A DNA stretch of 64,000 nt from Streptomyces lincolnensis. GTDB lineage: Bacteria > Actinomycetota > Actinomycetes > Streptomycetales > Streptomycetaceae. Location of the stretch: NCBI RefSeq assembly GCF_001685355.1, contig NZ_CP016438.1:496001-560000 (forward strand). The letters run 5' to 3'. Shown in pieces: positions 38,199 to 44,900 of this stretch. The notes beneath the pieces are model-generated. The model was not told the origin of the DNA. It saw only the letters and a program-made list of their open reading frames with translations, and ran no database searches. The translations under genes were made by a program, and so were the position numbers. How positions within the stretch are numbered: position 1 is the stretch's first letter; every line of letters starts with the position of its first letter.

Positions 38199-38288
38199 AT
38201 ACGTGGCCACGGGGTCGACCGCATCCGTCCTCCGTGCCCACCCTTTACGGCCCTGGCTGGTCTCCCCCGTCCAGCCAGGGCTTTTTTC
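38199..38288 (+). ncRNA. Candidate small RNA or leader ending at an intrinsic terminator
   Basis: A possible HrdB-type promoter, TTGCGC (38162-38167) and TACCGT (38187-38192) with a 19-base spacer, would start a transcript near 38199 that ends at the T-tract near 38288, about 90 bases long. The interval has no ribosome site or good reading frame. It could be an independent small RNA or an attenuated leader of the cNMP-domain gene. The 5' end is inferred; the 3' end is well supported. Confidence 0.45.
38251..38287 (+). terminator. Intrinsic terminator with T-tract
   Basis: CCCTGGCTGG and CCAGCCAGGG pair perfectly (10 pairs) around a 10-base loop and are followed by C and six T residues. T-tailed terminators like this are rare in such GC-rich DNA. 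It lies 126 bases after the decarboxylase stop, which makes it more likely to end a separate short transcript than that gene's message. Confidence 0.85.
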
Positions 38289-38429
38289 TGCCCCGAAGGC
38301 CGGGCGACACGCGATCCTCACAGCCTCTTGCCCGATTCTTCCGTCCGCCGAGGTGCCCCGAACGGCGCAAGCCGCTGAAATGGGCATAGCGAGAAACCGG
38401 AATCCTTCGCCGGCGAGGAGCCCCGCGCC

Positions 38430-38885
38430 ATGACCAAAGCGATCAAACTCCTGACCGCCCTTCCCCCGCCGCAGCGTCAGCGCCTGATGACGCTCGCCCA
38501 TGAGGTCTCCTTCCCGGAGGACAGCCGGATCTTCGAGGCGGGCGGCACGGCCGACCGCTTCTGGGTCGTCCGCTCCGGCGCGGTCTCCCTCACCCAGCAG
38601 GTGACGTCCCAGCAGCGGGTGACCGTCGCCGGTCTCGGCTCCGGCGACCTGCTGGGCTGGTCGTGGCTCTTCCCGCCGTACCGCTGGGACTTCGGCGCGG
38701 AGGCCTTCAGCCCGGTGCGCGCCTACGAGTTCGACGCGGCGGCCGTGCTGGAGCTGTGCGAGGAGGATCCGCAGCTCGCGGTGATCCTGGTGCGGTCCGT
38801 CGCCGAGATCCTCGCCCACAGGCTGGAGACCACCCGGGGCAAACTCCTGGAGCAGTACTCGATGCACCGGCGCAGCGCGCTGTAG
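38430..38885 (+). CDS. Crp/Fnr-type cyclic-nucleotide-binding domain protein
   Basis: A 151-residue protein that is essentially one cNMP-binding beta-roll (about 10-120) followed by a single helix. The domain includes SFPEDSRIFEAGGTADRFWV and VAGLGSGDLLGWSWLF; the phosphate-binding cassette is degraded (no GE..L....R.A), so nucleotide binding is doubtful. There is no helix-turn-helix, unlike true Crp/Fnr regulators, so it should act by protein contact. The ATG at 38430 is preceded by GAGGAG. It is convergent with the MFS gene. Confidence 0.85.
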   Translation: MTKAIKLLTALPPPQRQRLMTLAHEVSFPEDSRIFEAGGTADRFWVVRSGAVSLTQQVTSQQRVTVAGLGSGDLLGWSWLFPPYRWDFGAEAFSPVRAYEFDAAAVLELCEEDPQLAVILVRSVAEILAHRLETTRGKLLEQYSMHRRSAL

Positions 38886-38912
38886 CGCGTCGGCGCGTGC
38901 CCGGCGCCGTCC

Positions 38913-40211
38913 TCAGACGCGGTAGCGGCGCAGCGCGGGCACCGCGAGGGCCAGGGTCAGCATCACGACGACGACCAGGATCCCGCCGCCCGCGACGGCC
39001 GTACGGGCGCCGAAGGCCGAGCCGGCCGTGCCGTGCAGCACGTCCGCCAGCCGGGGGCCGCCCGCGACGACGACCGTGAAGACGCCCTGCATCCGGCCGC
39101 GCATCTCGTCGGTGGCGGCGGACAGCAGGATCGCCCCGCGGAACACCATCGAGACCATGTCGGCGATCCCGGCCACGGCGAGGAAGACCACCGCGAGCCA
39201 CAGACTGCCGCTCAGTCCGAAGCCGGTGATGGCCGCGCCCCAGGCGACGACCGCGCCGATGACCATCCAGCCGTGCCGGCGGGCCCGCGAGAACGTCCCG
39301 GAGAACAGCCCGCCGACCACCGCGCCGATGGGGATCGCCGCGAAGAGCAGGCCGAGCGCGAGACCCTCGCCGTAGGGGGCGTACGTCTCGGCGGCGAGCT
39401 GCGGGAACAGGGCGCGGGGCATGCCGAGGACCATCGCGACGATGTCCGCGAGGAAGGACAGCAGCAGCACCTTGTGCCCGGCGATGTAGCGGAATCCGGC
39501 CGCGATCTCCCGCACCCCGGCCCGGCGGGGGCCGCTGCCCGCCAGGGGCGGCAGCGAGGGCAGCCGGTGGACCGCCCACACCGTGACGCACAGGGCCAGG
39601 GCGTCGATCAGGTACAGCTCCGGCAGCCCGATCACGGGGATCAGGACACCGGCGAGCAGCGGCCCGACGACCTGGCCGGTCTGCATGACGGTGGATCCGA
39701 GGGCGTTGGCCGCGGCCAGCTGCTCCGCGGGCACCAGCCGGGCGATGGAGGCGTTGCGGGCCGGGGCGTTCAGTCCCCAGAAGGCCTGCTGCACGGCGAG
39801 CAGCACCATCAGCGCGGCCACCGACTCCAGGCCGGTGACGGCCTGGAGCCAGAACAGGACCGAGGTGACGGCGATGCCGCTGTTGGTGATCAGGAGCAGC
39901 TTGCGGCGGTCCATGGCGTCGGCGACCGCCCCGCCCCACAGCGCGAACACGATGAGCGGCAGCAGTCCGGCGAGGCCGGCGGCGCCCACCCAGGCGGAGG
40001 AGCCGGTGATGTCGTAGATCTGCTTGGGCACGGCGACGGCGGTGAGCTGGCTGCCGACGGCGGTGACGATCGTGGAGGACCACAGTCGGCGGTAGGCCGG
40101 GACCCGCAGGGGGCGGGTGTCCATCGCCCAGTGGCGCCGGCCGTGCCGGGACTGTTCGCCCGGATCCTCGGCCGGGGTCTGCGGTTCGGTGCCGCTCTCA
40201 CTGGTGTCCAC
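38913..40211 (-). CDS. MFS transporter, EntS-like
   Basis: A 432-residue major facilitator with twelve predicted membrane segments. Its N-terminal half shows the MFS loop pattern GGAVADAMDRRKLLL near residue 93-107, and the sequence resembles the enterobactin-exporter (EntS) subgroup, which also includes many drug exporters. The GTG at 40211 starts a soluble, charged 30-residue tail before the first segment. No siderophore gene lies nearby, so the substrate is not predictable. Confidence 0.87.
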   Translation of the reverse strand: MDTSESGTEPQTPAEDPGEQSRHGRRHWAMDTRPLRVPAYRRLWSSTIVTAVGSQLTAVAVPKQIYDITGSSAWVGAAGLAGLLPLIVFALWGGAVADAMDRRKLLLITNSGIAVTSVLFWLQAVTGLESVAALMVLLAVQQAFWGLNAPARNASIARLVPAEQLAAANALGSTVMQTGQVVGPLLAGVLIPVIGLPELYLIDALALCVTVWAVHRLPSLPPLAGSGPRRAGVREIAAGFRYIAGHKVLLLSFLADIVAMVLGMPRALFPQLAAETYAPYGEGLALGLLFAAIPIGAVVGGLFSGTFSRARRHGWMVIGAVVAWGAAITGFGLSGSLWLAVVFLAVAGIADMVSMVFRGAILLSAATDEMRGRMQGVFTVVVAGGPRLADVLHGTAGSAFGARTAVAGGGILVVVVMLTLALAVPALRRYRV

Positions 40212-40306
40212 TGGTGTCCTGGGTGCTCGCTACATCTATCGGGTCCGGGGTTCACTATCGCAGCACCGGCCAGGAGTTCGAGACGCGCGTCCGCGCATCG
40301 CGGACC

Positions 40307-40921
40307 TCATGCCCCGGCGATCAGCGTCACGCCGAACGTGATCATCATCGCGGCGACCAGACCGTCCAGGACGCGCCAGGCGGCGGGCCGGGCCAGGAAG
40401 CGGCCGAGCAGCCGGGCGCCGAAGCCGAGCGCGGTGAACCAGCACAGGCTGGCCAGCACCGCGCCCAGGCCGAACGTCCAGCGCAGCGGGCCGCGATCGG
40501 CGGCGACGGAGCCGAGCAGGAACACGGTGTCGAGGTAGACGTGCGGGTTGAGCCAGGTCAGCGCCAGGCAGGTGAGCACCGCCCGCCGGACGGACCCCGC
40601 GGCCTCCCCGTCGGCGCGCAGGGCACCGGCCGGCCGGAACACCCGACGGGTGGCGAGGGCGCCGTAGCCGAGCAGGAACGCGCCGCCGATCCAGCCGATC
40701 GCGGTCAGCGCCCCCGGCCAGGCCACCACCACGGCGCCGACGCCGCCGACGCCCAGGGCGATGAGGACGGCGTCGGACAGGGCGCAGATGGCGACGACGG
40801 CGAGGACCGCGTGGCGGCGGGCCCCCTGGCGCAGGACGAAGGCGTTCTGGGCGCCGATGGCGACGATGAGCGAGAGACCGGTGCCGAAGCCTGCGGCCGC
40901 GGCGGCGAGAGAGGCGGACAT
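40307..40921 (-). CDS. LysE/ArgO-type amino acid exporter
   Basis: A 204-residue protein with six predicted membrane segments. The start is typical of the family (GFGTGLSLIVAIGAQNAFVL near residues 12-31). It exports basic amino acids, lysine or arginine, out of the cell. A divergent ArgP/LysG-type LysR gene begins 70 bases away, the classic arrangement in Corynebacterium and Escherichia, so it should be induced by high lysine or arginine. Confidence 0.92.
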   Translation of the reverse strand: MSASLAAAAAGFGTGLSLIVAIGAQNAFVLRQGARRHAVLAVVAICALSDAVLIALGVGGVGAVVVAWPGALTAIGWIGGAFLLGYGALATRRVFRPAGALRADGEAAGSVRRAVLTCLALTWLNPHVYLDTVFLLGSVAADRGPLRWTFGLGAVLASLCWFTALGFGARLLGRFLARPAAWRVLDGLVAAMMITFGVTLIAGA

Positions 40922-40946
40922 GGCATCGACGCTAGGGAAGCGATCT

Positions 40947-40958
40947 CTGTACGTACAG
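40947..40958. promoter_or_regulatory. Palindrome in the lysE-argP intergenic region
   Basis: CTGTACGTACAG is a perfect 12-base palindrome, and the core TACGTA recurs at 40970-40975. Both lie between the divergent exporter and LysR-type regulator genes, where the LysR protein is expected to bind. The assignment is by position and symmetry. Confidence 0.5.
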
Positions 40959-40990
40959 CTAAAGATTCTTACGTACCATTAGTTGTCGTG

Positions 40991-41890
40991 ATGGTGACCG
41001 AACTTCCGCTGGATCAGGTACGGACCCTGCTCGCCGTGGTCGACGAGGGCACGTTCGACGCCGCCGCGGCCGCGCTGCATGTGACCCCGTCGGCGGTGAG
41101 TCAGCGGGTCAAGGCGCTGGAGCAGCGCACGGGCCGGGTGCTGCTGGTGCGCGCCAAGCCGGTGCGGCCGACCGAGTCGGGCGAGGTGGTGGTGCGGTTC
41201 GCCCGGCAGCTGGCCCGGCTGGAGCGGGACGCGCGTGCCGCGCTCGGGATGAGCGGCGAGGAGGAGCTGACGCGGGTCTCGATCGCGGTGAACGCGGACT
41301 CCCTGGCGACCTGGCTCCTGGAGGCGCTCACGCGGGTGCCGGAGCAGCCGGGGCTCTGTTTCGAACTGCGCCGCGAGGACGAGACCCGTACGGCGGAGCT
41401 GCTGCGGGAGGGCCTGGTGATGGCCGCGGTGACCTCGTCGCCGGATCCCGTCGCCGGATGTTCCGTGCGGCCCCTGGGGCGGATGCGGTATCTCGCGGCG
41501 GCGAGCCCCGGCTTCGTGGAGAGGTACCTCGACGGGCCGCTGCGGGAGGTGCTCCCCGGGGCCCCGACGGTCACCTTCGACCGCAGCGACGATCTCCAGG
41601 ACGCCTTCGTGCGGCGGTTGCGCAGGGGGCGGGGCCGGGCGGCCGCGGTGCGGCACGCCGTCCCCACGTCCGAGGGTTTCGCCGAGGCCGTGGCGCTCGG
41701 GCTGGGGTGGGGGCTGGTGCCCGAGGTACAGGCGGAACCATTGCTGCGTGGGGGGCGGTTGGTGCTGCTGGCGCCGGAGCGGCCCGTTGATGTGCCGCTG
41801 TACTGGCAGCAGTGGAAGCTGGATTCGCCCGCGTTGGCCGGGGTGGCGGAAGCGGTGACTGTGGCGGCGCGGCGAGCTTTGCGCGCCTAA
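40991..41890 (+). CDS. LysR-family regulator, ArgP/LysG type
   Basis: A 299-residue LysR-type activator. The N-terminal helix-turn-helix is clear (FDAAAAALHVTPSAVSQRVK near residues 22-41), followed by a linker helix and two periplasmic-binding-protein-like lobes for an effector, probably lysine or arginine. Divergent from the exporter gene, which it should control. The ATG at 40991 is used, with a GTG directly before it as an alternative. Its end overlaps the convergent TetR gene by four bases. Confidence 0.92.
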   Translation: MVTELPLDQVRTLLAVVDEGTFDAAAAALHVTPSAVSQRVKALEQRTGRVLLVRAKPVRPTESGEVVVRFARQLARLERDARAALGMSGEEELTRVSIAVNADSLATWLLEALTRVPEQPGLCFELRREDETRTAELLREGLVMAAVTSSPDPVAGCSVRPLGRMRYLAAASPGFVERYLDGPLREVLPGAPTVTFDRSDDLQDAFVRRLRRGRGRAAAVRHAVPTSEGFAEAVALGLGWGLVPEVQAEPLLRGGRLVLLAPERPVDVPLYWQQWKLDSPALAGVAEAVTVAARRALRA

Positions 41891-42582
41891 GGACGTGCCT
41901 CGCCGGCGCTGTCCAGAAGCATGTCCAGAGCCGTCGGGTAGGCGCTGGTCACCATGCGGGTCGCCAGCAACGGTGCTGCTTCCGCGATGCGGGGATAGCG
42001 GTCGGCGGGCAGGTGGGCGTACGTCGAGCGCCACCGGTCCTCGTCGGCGTCGAGTGAGGCACTCGGCAGGGCCAGGGACGCCGCGTCCAGGGCGGCGAAG
42101 GCCAGGGCCTGGTCGATGAAGGCGTGGTAGACGCGCACGGTGTCGGTGAGCGAGAAGCCCGCGTTTCGGAGGATGTCCAGGACCGCTTCGTCCGCGGCCA
42201 GTTCGTTCGCCCGGCCCGTCACCCTGCTCGTGGTCAGCACGGCGGCCTGCGGGTGGGCCACGTAGGCCGCGTGGATGCGCAGGCCCACGGCACGCAGGTC
42301 CGCCCGCCACTCCCCCGTCGGCTCCCAGCCCTCCAGGGCCCGGCCGATGAGCGCGTCGCCGATGGCGAGGGTCAGGTCGTCCATGCTGCGGAAGTAGCGG
42401 TAGAGCGTGGAGGGGTCGGCGTCGAGAGCCAGGCCCAGGCGGCGGGCGGTGAGGCCGGAGCTGCCGTGTTCGCGCAGCATGCGCAGCGCGGTCTCGACGA
42501 TCAGCCGTTCCGAGAGCACGGTGCCGCTCTTGGTGGGCCGGCGCCGACGGCGCCGCTCCTCGGGGACCACGGGCTTGGGCAT
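41887..42582 (-). CDS. TetR-family regulator
   Basis: A 231-residue repressor with an Arg-rich N-terminal tail ([11 protein letters not shown]) and the DNA-binding domain at about 23-70, in which LTARRLGLALDADPSTLYRY is the helix-turn-helix. The C-terminal part resembles TetR_C class proteins. The ATG at 42582 has AGGAGAGG about ten bases before it. It is divergent from the saccharopine-dehydrogenase-like gene with a 130-base gap, so it may repress that gene and itself. The inducer is unknown. Confidence 0.9.
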   Translation of the reverse strand: MPKPVVPEERRRRRRPTKSGTVLSERLIVETALRMLREHGSSGLTARRLGLALDADPSTLYRYFRSMDDLTLAIGDALIGRALEGWEPTGEWRADLRAVGLRIHAAYVAHPQAAVLTTSRVTGRANELAADEAVLDILRNAGFSLTDTVRVYHAFIDQALAFAALDAASLALPSASLDADEDRWRSTYAHLPADRYPRIAEAAPLLATRMVTSAYPTALDMLLDSAGEARP

Positions 42583-42627
42583 CCCGACCGCCTCTCCTCA
42601 TGACCGCCGTCGCTTATGCCAACGCCA

Positions 42628-42657
42628 TTGACCTTATGTGAGGGCCGGGCGTTGTAT
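42628..42657 (+). promoter_or_regulatory. HrdB-like promoter candidate
   Basis: TTGACC (42628-42633), an 18-base spacer and TTGTAT (42652-42657) resemble the housekeeping consensus. It points to the saccharopine-dehydrogenase-like gene at 42713. CTTATG repeats at 42613 and 42633 flank the -35 and could be part of a repressor site. Confidence 0.45.
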
Positions 42658-42712
42658 CTGCGCCAGGGCCCCGTACCTCCGCGACCTTTCGACCCGCCAG
42701 GGAGTGCCTGTC

Positions 42713-43933
42713 ATGCGTGTACTGCTCGTGGGAGCCGGTGGTGTCGGCACCGCCGTCACCCGGATCGCCGCCCGCCGCCCCTTCTTCGAGGTGATGGTGG
42801 TGGCCGACCACGACCCGGCCCGTGCCGAGTCGGCCGTCGCGGCCCTGGGCGAGGCCGGGTCCCGCTTCCGCGCCGAGCGCGTGGACGCGAGGGACGAGGC
42901 GGCGGTGGTGGCGCTGCTGGAGCGGCACTCCTGCGACGTGCTGCTCAACGCCACCGACCCGCGGTTCGTGATGCCGCTGTTCCGGGCCGCGCGCACGGCG
43001 GGCGCCGACTATGTCGACATGGCGATGTCGCTGTCCCGGCCGCATGCCGAGCGCCCGTACGAGGAGTGCGGGGTCAGGCTCGGCGACGAGCAGTTCGCGC
43101 ACGCCGAGGAGTGGGAGAAGGCGAGTGCGCTGGCCCTGGTCGGCATGGGCGTGGAGCCGGGCCTGTCGGACGTGTTCGCCCGGCACGCGGCCGACGAACT
43201 CTTCGACACGATCGAGGAGATCGGTGTCCGCGACGGCGCGAACCTGACCGTCGACGGCTACGACTTCGCCCCGTCCTTCAGCATCTGGACCACCATCGAG
43301 GAGTGTCTGAACCCGCCGGTCGTCTACGAGGCCGACCGCGGCTGGTTCACGACCGAACCCTTCAGCGAACCCGAGGTGTTCGACTTCCCCGAGGGCATCG
43401 GCCCGGTCGAGTGCGTCAACGTGGAGCACGAGGAGGTGCTGCTCGTGCCGCGCTGGGTGCCCGCCCGGCGGGTCACCTTCAAGTACGGCCTGGGCCGCGA
43501 GTTCATCGAGACGCTCCGCACCCTGCACCTGCTGGGCCTGGACCGCACCGACCCGGTGACCGTGCCGGGCCCCGCCGGTCCGGTCGCCGTCTCGCCCCGG
43601 GACGTGGTCGCCGCGTGTCTGCCCGACCCGGCGACGCTGGGCGAGCGGATGCACGGGAAGACCTGCGCCGGCACCTGGGTCCGGGGCGTCAAGGACGGGG
43701 CGCCGCGCGAGGTGTACCTGTACCACGTGGTCGACAACCAGTGGTCCATGAAGGAGTACGGCTGTCAGGCGGTGGTGTGGCAGACCGCCGTCAACCCCGT
43801 CGTCGCCCTCGAACTGCTGGCCACGGGCGTGTGGTCCGGCGCGGGAGTCCTCGGCCCGGAGGCCTTCCCCGCCCGCCCCTTCCTGGATCTGCTGACCGCG
43901 TACGGCTCCCCGTGGGGGCTTCGCGAGCAGTGA
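42713..43933 (+). CDS. Saccharopine dehydrogenase-family protein
   Basis: A 406-residue NAD(P)-dependent enzyme of the saccharopine dehydrogenase/Lys9 family. It starts with the Rossmann motif MRVLLVGAGGVGTAVTRIAA, and the second domain contains GMGVEPGLSDVFARHAADEL (about 143-162), typical of the family. Family members act on lysine-related imino acids or in carboxynorspermidine formation; which one is open. The ATG at 42713 has AGGGAG about eight bases upstream. A TetR-family gene diverges from it. The neighbouring LysE/ArgP pair makes a lysine-related role attractive but unproven. Confidence 0.87.
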   Translation: MRVLLVGAGGVGTAVTRIAARRPFFEVMVVADHDPARAESAVAALGEAGSRFRAERVDARDEAAVVALLERHSCDVLLNATDPRFVMPLFRAARTAGADYVDMAMSLSRPHAERPYEECGVRLGDEQFAHAEEWEKASALALVGMGVEPGLSDVFARHAADELFDTIEEIGVRDGANLTVDGYDFAPSFSIWTTIEECLNPPVVYEADRGWFTTEPFSEPEVFDFPEGIGPVECVNVEHEEVLLVPRWVPARRVTFKYGLGREFIETLRTLHLLGLDRTDPVTVPGPAGPVAVSPRDVVAACLPDPATLGERMHGKTCAGTWVRGVKDGAPREVYLYHVVDNQWSMKEYGCQAVVWQTAVNPVVALELLATGVWSGAGVLGPEAFPARPFLDLLTAYGSPWGLREQ

Positions 43934-44078
43934 CCGCGGCCGTCCGGCCGTGCCCCTCGCCGGATCCTCACGAGGTTCCCACACGACTCGGTCGTTTCAC
44001 CCACGCATCGACAGGTGACCCGGAAACGAGTAAGGCATCCCCGAGGGCACGTTCGACTTCGATCGCAGGTGACTATTC

Positions 44079-44330
44079 ATGGAGAACTGGCGAGACCATG
44101 CCGCGTGCCGCCACGAGGACCCCGACCTGTTCTTCCCGATCGGCACCACCGGTCCGGCGCTGGTACAGCAGGAGCAGGCCAAGGCGGTCTGCCGGCGCTG
44201 CCCGGTCCGGGAGGAGTGCCTGGAGTGGGCGCTCGACACCGGTCAGGCCATCGGGGTCTGGGGCGGTACGAGCGAGAACGAGCGCCGTGCGCTGAAGCGG
44301 CGTGCGGCCGCCCGCAGGCGCTCAGGATGA
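44079..44330 (+). CDS. WhiB-family iron-sulfur regulator (WhiB1/WblE-like)
   Basis: An 83-residue Wbl protein. The four cluster cysteines are Cys10, Cys38, Cys41 and Cys47 (CRRCPVREEC), then the turn motif GVWGG (59-63) and a basic C-terminal tail (RRALKRRAAARRR) for DNA binding. Overall spacing and the FFPIGTTGPAL block match WhiB1/WblE more than WhiB, WhiD or WblC. These proteins sense nitric oxide or redox state through a [4Fe-4S] cluster and often bind region 4 of the main sigma factor. It stands alone with a strong terminator after it. Confidence 0.92.
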   Translation: MENWRDHAACRHEDPDLFFPIGTTGPALVQQEQAKAVCRRCPVREECLEWALDTGQAIGVWGGTSENERRALKRRAAARRRSG

Positions 44331-44336
44331 GGCGGA

Positions 44337-44362
44337 GGCCCGGCGTCGGGTGACGCCGGGCC
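44337..44362. terminator. Bidirectional terminator between whiB-like and DUF6098 genes
   Basis: GGCCCGGCGTC and GACGCCGGGCC form a perfect 11-pair stem with a GGGT loop, starting six bases after the WhiB-like stop and ending just before the stop of the convergent DUF6098 gene. No T-tract on either side, as often in Streptomyces. Confidence 0.7.
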
Positions 44363-44365
44363 ACG

Positions 44366-44815
44366 TCAGCGACCGCCGCGCCGCAGTGGACCCCAGGAGT
44401 TCTCCTGCCGTTCCACCGCGGCGCGCGCCTCGTCGATCACCCCGGGTTCGATCCAGCTCATCGGCCGCACGTCCGCGACCAGCGGCTCGTTGTCGGGCCC
44501 GCGGCCCGTCTCCCGGCCTTGCAGGACCCAGGGGCGGACGTCGGTGCCCTTGTCGTGCGGCAGGTGCGAGTAGTCGTACAGACGCCTGGCCACCCACACC
44601 TCCACGGGGCGCCCCTGCCACCATTCCTCCACGTCGAGCGGATTGGCCGACAGCCCCGGCATCGGTACGCCCGTGAGGTCGTCGGTGCTGGACACGTCGG
44701 CGAGGTCGGTGACGGGACCCCGCGACCAGCGGACGTACAGGCTGTCGTGCCGTTCGACCAGGCCGGTGAGCTCGGCGAGTGTCCGTACCACCGGCAGGTC
44801 GTCCGAGCCGCTCAT
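44366..44815 (-). CDS. DUF6098 family protein
   Basis: A 149-residue soluble protein matching the Streptomyces DUF6098 family as I remember it, with LYVRWSRGP near residue 29-37, LSANPLDVEEWW near 58-69 and the VARRLYDYSHLP block near 79-90. No function is known. The ATG at 44815 has GGAGG eight bases before it. A fully consensus SigB-type promoter lies about 50 bases upstream, which marks it as a likely general stress protein. Confidence 0.82.
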   Translation of the reverse strand: MSGSDDLPVVRTLAELTGLVERHDSLYVRWSRGPVTDLADVSSTDDLTGVPMPGLSANPLDVEEWWQGRPVEVWVARRLYDYSHLPHDKGTDVRPWVLQGRETGRGPDNEPLVADVRPMSWIEPGVIDEARAAVERQENSWGPLRRGGR

Positions 44816-44865
44816 GGCATGACCTCCCTCATCGCCCCGGGCTACGCGCCCCACCGGCAGACGGG

Positions 44866-44890
44866 GTACCCGGGCGACGGGAACGGAACC
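44866..44890 (-). promoter_or_regulatory. SigB-type promoter for the DUF6098 gene
   Basis: On the minus strand GGTT (44890-44887), a 15-base spacer and GGGTAC (44871-44866) fit the Streptomyces SigB consensus fully. Transcription would start about 45 bases before the ATG at 44815. The promoter partly lies between the stop of the sensor-kinase gene and the DUF6098 gene. Confidence 0.65.
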
Positions 44891-44900
44891 GGCCCGGGCT

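Larger units (their letters stand above)
38126..38429 (+). other. Intergenic region with small-RNA candidate
   Basis: This 304-base gap precedes the cNMP-domain gene. It has lower GC than the genes around it in 38150-38200 and contains a strong T-tailed terminator at 38251-38287, 140 bases ahead of the next start codon. No coding frame of typical codon use was found in it. The region after the terminator shows no clear promoter pattern that I can place. Confidence 0.6.
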
